This document shows, one piece after another, positions 8,229 to 16,247 of a stretch of DNA of 64,000 bases. Made by a program: the position numbers and the translations under genes. The DNA comes from Limnohabitans kasalickyi (GTDB lineage Bacteria; Pseudomonadota; Gammaproteobacteria; Burkholderiales; Burkholderiaceae_C): positions 186,001-250,000 of the forward strand of contig OZ248416.1 of NCBI GenBank assembly GCA_965234325.1. Reading direction: 5' to 3'. The notes under the pieces are model-generated. The model worked only from the letters and a program-made list of their open reading frames with translations, was not told the origin of the DNA and ran no database searches. Every line of letters starts with the position of its first letter. Position 1 is the stretch's first letter.

Positions 8229-8508
8229 GGGTTGTTCATTCCTTTCATAGACGGTTAAAACATGCCTTGGACTGTAACTCTAAAATTATGAAAATCAAAT
8301 AAATTAGTACTTTTTAATGATTTAAACATTAAATAAATTACAAAATTACTAAAATATTAATGTATTCGATGCCGTCGAATTCAAGCTGTCGCGTTTGGCA
8401 ACGTCGATGCCGAAGCACATGATTAAAACTGGCCCTTAGAATTTCAGTGTTAAATTTTGTAAAAAAATCATTTCAAATTTCTAGCCTCAATAAAACCTCA
8501 TTCTCAAC
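8229..8508. other. AT-rich divergent intergenic region
   Basis: 280 bases between two divergent genes. The middle (about 8270-8360) is far more AT-rich than the surrounding coding DNA, with runs such as aaattagtactttttaat and attaaataaatta. Such composition fits two back-to-back promoters and possible binding of a nucleoid protein. I see no RNA gene, no clear inverted repeat and no convincing -35/-10 pair. Confidence 0.4.
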
Positions 8509-9414
8509 ATGATGCAACTCAACAGCGAACTGGTCACCAGCCCTGCGCGTCCCTCGGCCACAGTTATTTTGTTGCGCGATACGCCTCAGGTGGGTTTGGA
8601 GGTGTTTCTGTTGCGCCGCCACGCCGCTTCTGCCGTTCTGGGGGGCGCCTATGTGTTTCCGGGTGGCAAACTCGATGAGGCCGATTGCGCGCCAAGTTTG
8701 CACCAGCATCTTGACTGTTCCCCCCAAACTTTGCACCAAGCTTTGGGCGAGGCCGATTTAGATGCCCCAACTGCCGCAGGACTGTATGTCGCCGCTGTTC
8801 GAGAGTCTTTAGAAGAGTGTGGCGTGTTGTATGCGCGCCATGCCGACAGTGAGGTGTTAGCCCATGATGCAGCACAGCGCCAAGTTTGGCAGCAGCAGTT
8901 ACACGCCGGTCAAAGTTTTGAGCAGGTGCTGCAAGACGCCGCCCTGCGCATCGACACCCAGCACTTGGCCCCATGGTCGCGCTGGATCACACCCTTGATG
9001 CCTTCTGTCACCAACAAGCGTTTTGACACCCGATTTTTTGTGGCGGTGTTGCCCAACGGCCAGGCCCCCATTCACGACAACGTGGAAGCCGTGGACAGCA
9101 TTTGGCTCACACCCCGCGCAGCGCTCGAAAAATACTGGGCCCGCGAGCTGTTATTGGCCCCTCCGCAAATCATGACGCTGGTCAGTTTGCAGGGCCATGC
9201 CAATGCGGCCAGCGTCTTGCGCGCGGCAGCGCAGCAGCAGCCTCCCCGTGTGATGCCTGAGACCTTTGATGCCGACGGACTGCGTCACATTTGCTACCCC
9301 GGCGATCCGCTTCACTCTGTGCGCGAACGTGCCCTGGTTGGACCCACACGACTGCGTTTCATCGAGGGGCGCTTTGAACCTTTGGGCGGAATCGACGCGT
9401 TGCTCAACCCCTGA
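8509..9414 (+). CDS. Nudix hydrolase, NUDT7/NUDT19 (CoA-diphosphatase) like
   Basis: 301 residues. The Nudix box is split: GGAYVFPGGKLDEADC at about residues 44-59, and REXLEEXGV as RESLEECGVLY at about 98-108, with an insertion between. A VFPGG start and a box interrupted by an insertion are typical of the NUDT19-like branch, which hydrolyses CoA or acyl-CoA derivatives. The FLLRRH element precedes the box. Its neighbours FabI and the MaoC-Pta protein also deal with acyl thioesters, which fits but does not prove such a substrate. ATG codons at 8509 and 8512 are both possible. Confidence 0.8.
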   Translation: MMQLNSELVTSPARPSATVILLRDTPQVGLEVFLLRRHAASAVLGGAYVFPGGKLDEADCAPSLHQHLDCSPQTLHQALGEADLDAPTAAGLYVAAVRESLEECGVLYARHADSEVLAHDAAQRQVWQQQLHAGQSFEQVLQDAALRIDTQHLAPWSRWITPLMPSVTNKRFDTRFFVAVLPNGQAPIHDNVEAVDSIWLTPRAALEKYWARELLLAPPQIMTLVSLQGHANAASVLRAAAQQQPPRVMPETFDADGLRHICYPGDPLHSVRERALVGPTRLRFIEGRFEPLGGIDALLNP

Positions 9415-9433
9415 CATTCAGGGGTCGTTTTTT
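9407..9433 (+). terminator. rho-independent terminator overlapping the Nudix stop codon
   Basis: ACCCCTGA (9407-9414) pairs perfectly with TCAGGGGT (9418-9425) across a 3-base loop. CG and six T residues (9428-9433) follow. The left arm contains the TGA stop of the Nudix gene and the T-run ends 13 bases before the fabI ATG, so the hairpin can attenuate read-through into fabI. Confidence 0.7.
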
Positions 9434-9446
9434 GAAAATTCCCGCT

Positions 9447-10229
9447 ATGACGACGCCCTCACTTTCTTCTTTTCACCTCGCTGGCAAAAAAGGTTTGATC
9501 CTAGGTCTGGCCAACGAGCACAGCATTGCTTGGGGCTGTGCCCGACAAGCCCAGGCCATGGGGGCCGAGGTGGTGGCTTCGTGTTTGAACGACAAAGCGC
9601 GCCCTTTTGTGGCACCGCTCACAGAAGCCGCGGGCATCGATTTACAAACCTGCAACATCGAAAACGCCGGTGAGCTGGAGGCCTTGGTGGCCTACGCGCA
9701 AGCCAAGTTGGGCCGTTTGGACTTTGTGATCCACTCGCTCGCTTGGGCACCTTTGCAAGATTTGCATGGCCGCGTGATCGACAGCTCCAGCGTGGGCTTT
9801 GCCCGCGCCATGGAGGTGTCGTGCCACTCGTTTGCCACGCTGGCAAAGCTGTGTGCACCGCACATGACGGCGGGCGGCAGCATGATCACCATGACCTATT
9901 TGGGGGCTGATGAGGCAGTGCCGCATTACGGTTTGATGGGGCCGGTGAAGGCCGCATTGGAGTCGTTGGTGCGCTACATGGCGGTCGAGCTTGGGCCGCA
10001 AGGCATTCGTGTGCACGCGGTGTCGCCTGGCCCCATTCCAACGCGCGCGGCCTCGGGCATTGAAGCCTTTGACGAACTGATGGCAGCGAACATCCAAAAA
10101 TCACCGTTGCGCCGTTTGGTGACTTTGGACGAGATCGCCAACCTCAGCACCTTTTTGTGCACCGACGCCGCCAGCGGCATGACGGGGCAAACTATTTACG
10201 TTGATGCAGGCAGCCACGCCGTGGCGTGA
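9447..10229 (+). CDS. fabI: enoyl-[acyl-carrier-protein] reductase (NADH) FabI
   Basis: 260 residues from the ATG at 9447. An in-frame TTG at 9432 lies in the terminator T-run and is rejected. It has the FabI-type nucleotide loop GLANEHSIAWG near the N-terminus, the catalytic Tyr-x6-Lys as YGLMGPVK, and the segments TMTYLGADEAVPHY and SPGPIPTRAASGI. These mark FabI rather than a generic short-chain dehydrogenase. It performs the last reduction of each fatty-acid elongation cycle. It stands 48 nt upstream of the MaoC-Pta gene, a linkage with acyl-CoA metabolism rather than with other fab genes. Confidence 0.93.
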   Translation: MTTPSLSSFHLAGKKGLILGLANEHSIAWGCARQAQAMGAEVVASCLNDKARPFVAPLTEAAGIDLQTCNIENAGELEALVAYAQAKLGRLDFVIHSLAWAPLQDLHGRVIDSSSVGFARAMEVSCHSFATLAKLCAPHMTAGGSMITMTYLGADEAVPHYGLMGPVKAALESLVRYMAVELGPQGIRVHAVSPGPIPTRAASGIEAFDELMAANIQKSPLRRLVTLDEIANLSTFLCTDAASGMTGQTIYVDAGSHAVA

Positions 10230-10277
10230 CGCGCTCTTCTAGCACCATACATCCGCACCGACTCACCGTCTAACCGC

Positions 10278-11708
10278 ATGTCATACAACCCCACTGCCAA
10301 TCCCATCACCCTTGACGCCGATTGGCTGGAGAACTTCACCTTTGACGACATCGCCATCGGCCATTCTGCGCGCTTGGTACGCACCCTCACGCTCGATGAC
10401 ATCCAAGCCTTTGCCGCCGTGTCGGGCGACACCAACCCCGCGCACCTTGATCCGGCTTACGCCAACGCCACGTTGTTTCACGGCGTGATTGGCCACGGCA
10501 TGTGGGGCGGGGCGTTGATCTCCAGCGTCTTGGGCACCACGTTTCCCGGGCCCGGCACGATTTACTTGGCGCAAAACCTGCACTTCAGTCGCCCCGTGCG
10601 TATTGGCGATACCTTGACCGTCAACGTGACGTGCACCGCCAAGTACGAGGAAAAAAAGACGCTTGATTTGGACTGCACCTTGGTCAACCAAAAAGGCGAG
10701 CGCGTGTTGTACGGCGTGGCACATGTGATGGCGCCAGCTGAGAAGTTGCGCATGCCACGCCTCTCCGCACCACACATTCATGTGTTTGACCCCGCGCAAC
10801 GCCACGCCAATTTGTTGGCTTTGGGGGCGTCGTTGGAGGCGGTGCGCTGCGGGGTGGTGCATCCTTGCGATGCAGATTCTTTGCAAGGCGCAATGGACGC
10901 TCACCACGCAGGCCTGATTCACGCCGTGCTGATTGCGCCAGAGACAAAACTGCGCGCCTTGGCGCTCGAAGCCGGGATTGATTTGGCAGGCGCAGACATC
11001 ATCGACGTGCCGCACAGCCACGCCGCTGCAGAACTTGCCGCGCAAATGGCGGCGGACAGACAGCTAGAGGCCTTGATGAAAGGCAGCTTGCACACCGACG
11101 AGTTGATTCACGCGGTGGTCATGCAGAAGGGGCTACGCACAGGTCGTCGCATGTCGCATGTGTTTCGCTTCGAGACGCCCGCCTACCCTAAGCCGCTGTA
11201 CATCACCGATGCCGCGCTGAACATCGCGCCCAGCTTGTCTGAGAAGGCCGACATTGTGCAAAACGCGATTTTGTTGGCGCAGATCATGGGCGTGGCCGAA
11301 CCCAAAGTCGCGATCTTGGCAGCGGTCGAAACGGTCAACCCCAACATGCCATCCACCTTAGACGCCGCGGCGCTGTGCAAGATGGCCGATCGCGCGCAAA
11401 TCAAAGGCGGCTTGTTGGATGGCCCCTTGGCGTTTGACAACGCGGTGTCCATGCATGCCGCCGAGATCAAGCACATCACCTCACGTGTGGCGGGTCAAGC
11501 CGATATTTTGGTCGCCCCCGATTTGGAGTCGGGCAACATGATGGCCAAGCAACTCGAATACTTGGGCGGTGCCTCGGGTTGTGGCGTGGTGCTGGGTGCG
11601 CGCGTGCCCATTGCCTTGACCAGCCGCGCCGACACCGCCACCACGCGCAGCGCCTCGGCCTTGTTGGCCAAGCTGATTGCTCACCACTACCGTAACCATC
11701 CCGCATGA
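10278..11708 (+). CDS. bifunctional MaoC-type enoyl-CoA hydratase / phosphate acyltransferase
   Basis: 476 residues formed by two fused enzymes. Residues 1-150 are a MaoC/PhaJ hot-dog hydratase with the catalytic Asp/His pair in SGDTNPAHLDPAYA and FHGVIGHGMWGG. Residues about 160-470 are a phosphotransacetylase/phosphotransbutyrylase domain (KADIVQNAILLAQIMG, then DALVAPDLESGNMMAKQL-like text near the C-terminus: ILVAPDLESGNMMAKQL). The fusion could link (R)-3-hydroxyacyl/enoyl-CoA to acyl phosphate. It overlaps ackA by 4 nt, so acyl phosphate is probably passed straight to the kinase to form ATP and a free acid. Acyl-chain preference cannot be read from sequence. Confidence 0.9.
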   Translation: MSYNPTANPITLDADWLENFTFDDIAIGHSARLVRTLTLDDIQAFAAVSGDTNPAHLDPAYANATLFHGVIGHGMWGGALISSVLGTTFPGPGTIYLAQNLHFSRPVRIGDTLTVNVTCTAKYEEKKTLDLDCTLVNQKGERVLYGVAHVMAPAEKLRMPRLSAPHIHVFDPAQRHANLLALGASLEAVRCGVVHPCDADSLQGAMDAHHAGLIHAVLIAPETKLRALALEAGIDLAGADIIDVPHSHAAAELAAQMAADRQLEALMKGSLHTDELIHAVVMQKGLRTGRRMSHVFRFETPAYPKPLYITDAALNIAPSLSEKADIVQNAILLAQIMGVAEPKVAILAAVETVNPNMPSTLDAAALCKMADRAQIKGGLLDGPLAFDNAVSMHAAEIKHITSRVAGQADILVAPDLESGNMMAKQLEYLGGASGCGVVLGARVPIALTSRADTATTRSASALLAKLIAHHYRNHPA

Positions 11709-12889
11709 GCATTCTGTCTGTCAACGCAGGCTCATCGAGTCTGAAGTTCGCGCTTTACCCGATCGAAGGCAACAACATTGGTGAGGTGGAAGTGACTGGC
11801 AACATCGAAGGGCTGGAGCCCTCGGGCAAGCCTTGCATCAGCTTTGCTGCCAAAGGCCACGTGAAAACGCTCACCGATGTGGCGGTACTGCCAGACCAAG
11901 AGCCGTTTGACGCTGCACTCAGCGCCCTCGACGCGTTGTTGAAGGCGCATTTTTCACACCTGCAGGTGCAAGCCGTGGCGCACCGTGTGGTGCATGGCGG
12001 CCCGTTTTTTACCCACAGCGTCCGCGTGACTCCCGAGGTGCTGGCGCAATTGGCCACGCTTAACCCATTGGCTCCTTTGCACCAACCGCATAACTTGGCG
12101 GGAGTGCGAGCGTTTGCTGAGTCGTTTCCTGATGTGCCGCAAGTGGCGTGTTTTGACACCGCGTTTCACCGCACGCTGTCGCCGCTAGAGACCACGTTTG
12201 CCATTGATCGCCAACTCACCGCCCAAGGCGTGCGCCGCTATGGCTTTCATGGCTTGTCTTACCAATACGTGAGCCAAGTGCTGCAAGGTGTGTCACCACG
12301 TTCGAGTGGACGCACGTTGATGGCCCATTTGGGCAATGGTGCGAGTTTGTGCGGTGCGCGCGCGCATGAAAGCTGTGCCACCACCATGGGCTTTTCAGCC
12401 TTGGATGGGCTGATGATGGGCACCCGCAGCGGCGCGCTTGACCCGGGCGTGTTGCTCTACTTGATGGAGCAAGGCTGGGGGCATGACGCCATTCAAAAGC
12501 TGCTCTACAAACAAAGTGGTTTGCTGGGTGTGTCCGGTCAGAGCGCCGACATGCGCACCTTGCGGGCGTCTGGCTCAGACACCGCTAAATTTGCCACCGA
12601 CTTGTTTGCACACCGCGTTTTGCGCGAAGCGGGTGCCTTGACGGCGTGCTTGGGCGGGCTCGATGTACTGGCGTTCACAGGGGGCATAGGCGAGCACGAT
12701 GCTGTGTTGCGTCAACAGGTGACAGAGGCCTTGTCTTACCTTGGCGTGTCTGTGGATGCCGCAGCCAACCGAGCGGCCAAGGGCGATGTGGTGTGTGCCA
12801 TTCACACCGCAGGTAGTGCCGTTGAGGTCTGGGTGGTACCGACCGATGAAGGTCGTGTGGCCGCAAAAGACGCGTTGACATTACTGTAA
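11705..12889 (+). CDS. ackA: acetate kinase (acetate/propionate family)
   Basis: 394 residues, typical length. The N-terminal phosphate loop SVNAGSSSLKFALY, the motifs VAHRVVHGG, FDTAFHRTL, YGFHGLSYQYV and LMAHLGNGASLCG, and the C-terminal FTGGIGEH are all acetate-kinase signatures. The enzyme interconverts acetyl (or another short acyl) phosphate and ADP with the acid and ATP. The ATGA overlap with the preceding phosphotransacylase shows tight coupling. The usual GTSH is GLSY here, a variation in a known motif of unknown consequence. Confidence 0.95.
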   Translation: MSILSVNAGSSSLKFALYPIEGNNIGEVEVTGNIEGLEPSGKPCISFAAKGHVKTLTDVAVLPDQEPFDAALSALDALLKAHFSHLQVQAVAHRVVHGGPFFTHSVRVTPEVLAQLATLNPLAPLHQPHNLAGVRAFAESFPDVPQVACFDTAFHRTLSPLETTFAIDRQLTAQGVRRYGFHGLSYQYVSQVLQGVSPRSSGRTLMAHLGNGASLCGARAHESCATTMGFSALDGLMMGTRSGALDPGVLLYLMEQGWGHDAIQKLLYKQSGLLGVSGQSADMRTLRASGSDTAKFATDLFAHRVLREAGALTACLGGLDVLAFTGGIGEHDAVLRQQVTEALSYLGVSVDAAANRAAKGDVVCAIHTAGSAVEVWVVPTDEGRVAAKDALTLL

Positions 12890-12902
12890 GCGGCCACCTC
12901 TG

Positions 12903-12930
12903 CCGCGTTATTTTTAAACGCGGTTTGTCT
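12903..12930. terminator. weak hairpin between convergent ackA and ion-channel genes
   Basis: CCGCGTT (12903-12909) pairs with AACGCGG (12917-12923) across ATTTTTA, and TTTGTCT follows. It lies between two convergent stop codons and could serve ackA. The short, imperfect T tract keeps confidence low. Confidence 0.4.
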
Positions 12931-12935
12931 GAAAT

Positions 12936-14099
12936 TTACTTTTGCCGCAGTGATTGCCAGATGTCGCGCTCCACCGCGGTGGACTTGGACTCATCGGTCA
13001 GCAGCGTGTTAATTTGCTCAGCGCTTTTGCCATGCGCCATGCTACGCAGATTGCTGATTTGTTGGCGGTAGCGCTCCAGCATCACCTCGGGGTCTAAGCC
13101 TTCCGTCACGTCGTGGCCCACGCTGCGCATTTCGTTGCGTACGCGTTCCATGATGCGGTTGACATCTTGGGGGGTGAGGTGCAAACGTTCTGCTTCGGCG
13201 TCCAAGGCTTGGCGGTCGTGGGCGGAGTAGCGGCCGTCGGCCACGGCTTTGCGGAACTCGTTTTCAAAGGTTTCGCGGTCTATGCGCAACTGGTCGGTGA
13301 AAGCCGAGGCCATCAAACCTGCGGGGATGGCAAAAATGCCAATACCAATCAGGCTGATCACCACCGTCATGGCGCGGCCCAAAGGTGTGATGGGTGTGAT
13401 GTCGCCATAACCCACGCTGGCCAGGGTGATGACGGCCCAATACATGGTGGCCGGAATGCTCTCAAATTTGTCGGGCTGGGCGGCGTGCTCTAGCTCAAAC
13501 CCCAAACTGGCCGTCAAGATGACCAGCAGCAGCATCATGAATGCAGAGGCCAACAACACCCGTTTCTCGCGCTGAACCGCTTTGAAAAGTGTGTTCAGTG
13601 TGCCCGTGTAGCGCGTGAGTTTGAGCAAGCGCGAGAGACGAAAAACCCGCAAAAACCGCAGGTCGACGTTTTCGTGAAACAGCAAATCAAAGTAAAACGG
13701 TGACACCGCCAGCAGGTCAATCAAGGCGCTAACAGACACCATGTAGCGCAGTCGGCCCCGAATCGGGTGCGCGTACTCCTCGCGCTCGCAGCAGCTGTAA
13801 ACACGACCGAGGTATTCCAGCGTGAAGATGGCGACCGTCACCCATTCCAGCAATTTGAACTCGGGACCAAAGATTGCGTGAATTTCAGGCACGGTCTCCA
13901 AAATGATGCTCACCACAGATACCAAGACCGCCGCGATGATCACGTGGTCGATGTAGCGGTGCAGCGGTCCCGAGGTGGCAGTCGGGTGCAACAAAGCAAA
14001 GACCTTTTGGCGCAGCGTTCGGCCTTTGTTCTTGGTGATGAAGTAGCGAAGCGCTAGATAAATAGCACCCAACATATTGAATTTCTGTAATTGCTTCAT
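12936..14099 (-). CDS. voltage-gated-type potassium/ion channel protein
   Basis: 387 residues from the ATG at 14099 (a TTG at 14132 is a less likely start). It has six membrane helices in the Kv layout. S4 is basic (LRFLRVFRLSRLLKLTRYTG), and the selectivity filter TLASVGYGDITPITPLGR near residue 230 is followed by the pore-lining helix. A cytoplasmic tail of about 120 residues (RIDRETFENEFRKAV onward) has coiled-coil character. The TVGYGD-like filter indicates K+ selectivity. It is convergent with ackA and divergent from the GntR gene, with no obvious functional link to either. Confidence 0.85.
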   Translation of the reverse strand: MKQLQKFNMLGAIYLALRYFITKNKGRTLRQKVFALLHPTATSGPLHRYIDHVIIAAVLVSVVSIILETVPEIHAIFGPEFKLLEWVTVAIFTLEYLGRVYSCCEREEYAHPIRGRLRYMVSVSALIDLLAVSPFYFDLLFHENVDLRFLRVFRLSRLLKLTRYTGTLNTLFKAVQREKRVLLASAFMMLLLVILTASLGFELEHAAQPDKFESIPATMYWAVITLASVGYGDITPITPLGRAMTVVISLIGIGIFAIPAGLMASAFTDQLRIDRETFENEFRKAVADGRYSAHDRQALDAEAERLHLTPQDVNRIMERVRNEMRSVGHDVTEGLDPEVMLERYRQQISNLRSMAHGKSAEQINTLLTDESKSTAVERDIWQSLRQK

Positions 14100-14165
14100 G
14101 CAGAAATCTTGCCATAAGCCTTGGAAGGTCAAATTTTCCGTGATGTTGATTTCCTAGTAAATGTC

Positions 14166-14183
14166 CTATTGACAGGTCAATAG
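14166..14183. promoter_or_regulatory. candidate GntR operator (perfect 8+8 bp inverted repeat)
   Basis: CTATTGAC-AG-GTCAATAG: the two 8-base arms are exact reverse complements around a 2-base centre. It lies 22 bases before the regulator's ATG (14206) and overlaps a perfect -35 TTGACA at 14169-14174. GntR/HutC repressors bind short palindromes of this size, so autoregulation is likely. The site is seen directly; the protein that binds it is inferred. Confidence 0.7.
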
Positions 14184-14197
14184 AACTGATTCAACAT
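14169..14197 (+). promoter_or_regulatory. promoter of the GntR-led catabolic operon
   Basis: TTGACA (14169-14174), a 17-base spacer and CAACAT (14192-14197, 3 of 6 matches to TATAAT). The -35 lies inside the inverted repeat at 14166-14183, so a bound repressor would block RNA polymerase. No other promoter-sized gap occurs until after 28988. Confidence 0.5.
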
Positions 14198-14205
14198 TCA
14201 GAGCT

Positions 14206-15003
14206 ATGAATAAAGCGATGCCATTGCCCAAGTACCACCAAATTTATTTGGTGTTGCGTGAGCAGTTGCACGATGGCAAATTTGCCCAAGGCGTGCCCAG
14301 TGAGTTGGCGTTGATGCAGCAGTTTTCTGTGGCCCGTGTGACAGTGCGTCGCGCCTTAGCGCAGTTGGCACAAGAGGGTTTGATCAGTCGCGAGCCCGGT
14401 CGTGGGACACGCGCCTTGGCGCCACTGGGTGCAGCCAAAGCCAAGCCAGTGGGGCCTAAGTCTCAGCGCGCCCAACTGACGGGCTTGCTGGAAAACTTGG
14501 TCACGATGGGGCTTCGCACCACGGTCAAAGTGTTGTCCGTGCAGTACCTGCCAGCGCCAGAGGAAGTGGCCATGGCTTTGCAACTTCAGGTTGGCGATGG
14601 GGTGCAAAAAGCCCAGCGTGTGCGTCTCACCAAAGATGGTCCGTTGTCGCACATCACCACTTGGGTGCCTGAGACGATTGCGCGCAATTTTGGGCGCAAG
14701 GAGCTGGCCCAAAAGCCGATTTTGATGCTGCTTGAGGAATCAGGCGTCAAAGTGGGTCGGGCCGAGCAAAGTATTTCTGCGAAATTGGCAGATGCCAGCA
14801 TGGCGCAGCATTTAGATGTGGCCCTCGGCTCAGCCTTGCTAGCCGTCAGCCGTCTGATCTATGACACCGAAGACAAACCGATCCAATGGTTGCATGGTTT
14901 GTATCGCCCCGATCGCTATGAGTACCAGATGCAGTTATCCCGCGTTGGCAGCATTGATGCCAAGGTCTGGGTGAGCAAAGAGTTATCCGCCAACTTTCAT
15001 TGA
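14206..15003 (+). CDS. GntR-family (HutC/UTRA) transcriptional regulator
   Basis: 265 residues. The winged helix lies at about 6-75 (YHQIYLVLREQL, PSELALMQQFSVARVTVRRAL, GLISREPGRGTR), the GntR signature. A UTRA ligand-binding domain spans about 90-245, as in HutC, which senses small catabolic effectors. It is the first gene of the long operon: the ABC-transporter binding protein starts 20 nt downstream without a promoter. The perfect repeat over its own -35 suggests it represses the whole operon until a pathway compound binds. Confidence 0.9.
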   Translation: MNKAMPLPKYHQIYLVLREQLHDGKFAQGVPSELALMQQFSVARVTVRRALAQLAQEGLISREPGRGTRALAPLGAAKAKPVGPKSQRAQLTGLLENLVTMGLRTTVKVLSVQYLPAPEEVAMALQLQVGDGVQKAQRVRLTKDGPLSHITTWVPETIARNFGRKELAQKPILMLLEESGVKVGRAEQSISAKLADASMAQHLDVALGSALLAVSRLIYDTEDKPIQWLHGLYRPDRYEYQMQLSRVGSIDAKVWVSKELSANFH

Positions 15004-15023
15004 TTTTTCAAAAGGAGCATCGC

Positions 15024-16226
15024 ATGACATCACGTCGTCAGTTTATGGGTCAATCGGCAGCCGCAGCTTCGGCTTTGGCATTTCCCTTGGTAGGCGGTGC
15101 GCAGCCTAAAACCGTCAAGGTGGGTGTGTTGCACCCCGTCACGGGCGCCTTGGCTTATTCCGGCCAGCAATGCCGCGAAGGCGTGATGATGGCGATTGAG
15201 GACATCAACAAAGCCGGCGGCATCAAGTCACTGGGCGGTGCCAAGATCGAAGCCTTGTTGGGTGACGCACAGTCCACCCCACAAGCGGGTGCCGCTGAGG
15301 TTGAAAAAATGAACGAAGCGGGTGTGAGCGCCATCGTCGGCGCTTTTGCTTCTGCTATTTGCTTGGCCACCACACAGGCAGCAGCCAAATACAACTTGCC
15401 ACACGTTGTGGATGTGGGCGTGGCCGATCAAATCGTCGAGCGCGGTTTGAAAAACACCTTCCGATTTGGTCCAGGCTACAAAAAGTGCGCCGAAGTGGCG
15501 GTCGCCAACTTGCACGTGCTCAACACCGCAGCAGGCAAGCCAGCACGCACCGTGATGATCATTCACGAAGAGTCGTTGTTTGGCACGGGTACGGCGAACT
15601 TGCTGTCCCGCGAGCTGCCCGGCTATGGCTACGAAGTCAAAGAAATCGTCAAGCATGCCAACCCCACACGCGATTTCAACAACATCGTGTTGCGCATGAA
15701 GCAAGTCAACCCTGACATCGTGATCCCAGCCAACTACTACAACGAGTACGCCTTGTTGGTGCGCACCATGCAGCAGCAAAAGGTGACACCCAAAGCGATT
15801 TATTCGGTATTGGGTGGTGCGGCTTCGAGTTACAAGTTTGTCAAAGAGTTCCCCGACGCTGCCAACGGCATCATCGATTGCAACCACTGGTTCAACCCCC
15901 GCGACAAGCGTTCGTTGGAGCTCAAAAAGCGCGTGGAAGCCAAGGGCTTGTTCTTCAGCTACGAAGTATTCATGGCCTACACGGCGATGCGTTTGTTGGG
16001 CGACGCCATTGAGAACGCCAAGTCGACAGACCGCGCGGCCATCATCGACGCCTTGGGCAAGAGCACCTTCTCCGACCACATCATGCCGTACGGCACCACC
16101 CAGTTTGTCAATGGCCAAAACATGGGTGCTCAGCCTTTGATGACCCAGGTGGTCAAGGGCGACATCAAGGTGATCATTCCACGCGACTACCGCGAAGTCG
16201 AACCCCTGTTCCCCTTGAAAGCCTAA
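15024..16226 (+). CDS. branched-chain-amino-acid-type ABC transporter substrate-binding protein (LivK/UrtA-like)
   Basis: 400 residues from the ATG at 15024, preceded by AAGGAG (an upstream in-frame TTG at 15000 is rejected). The N-terminus TSRRQFMGQSAAAASALAFP is a twin-arginine signal, so the protein is probably exported folded. The body is a type I periplasmic binding protein (VGVLHPVTGALAYSGQQCREGVMMAIEDIN), family Peripla_BP_6. The family binds amino acids, amides, urea or aromatic acids; the ligand is not readable. It feeds the LivHM-LivGF genes that follow, starting 21 nt after its stop. Confidence 0.9.
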   Translation: MTSRRQFMGQSAAAASALAFPLVGGAQPKTVKVGVLHPVTGALAYSGQQCREGVMMAIEDINKAGGIKSLGGAKIEALLGDAQSTPQAGAAEVEKMNEAGVSAIVGAFASAICLATTQAAAKYNLPHVVDVGVADQIVERGLKNTFRFGPGYKKCAEVAVANLHVLNTAAGKPARTVMIIHEESLFGTGTANLLSRELPGYGYEVKEIVKHANPTRDFNNIVLRMKQVNPDIVIPANYYNEYALLVRTMQQQKVTPKAIYSVLGGAASSYKFVKEFPDAANGIIDCNHWFNPRDKRSLELKKRVEAKGLFFSYEVFMAYTAMRLLGDAIENAKSTDRAAIIDALGKSTFSDHIMPYGTTQFVNGQNMGAQPLMTQVVKGDIKVIIPRDYREVEPLFPLKA

Positions 16227-16247
16227 GCCGTATCGCTGAGTCACGCC

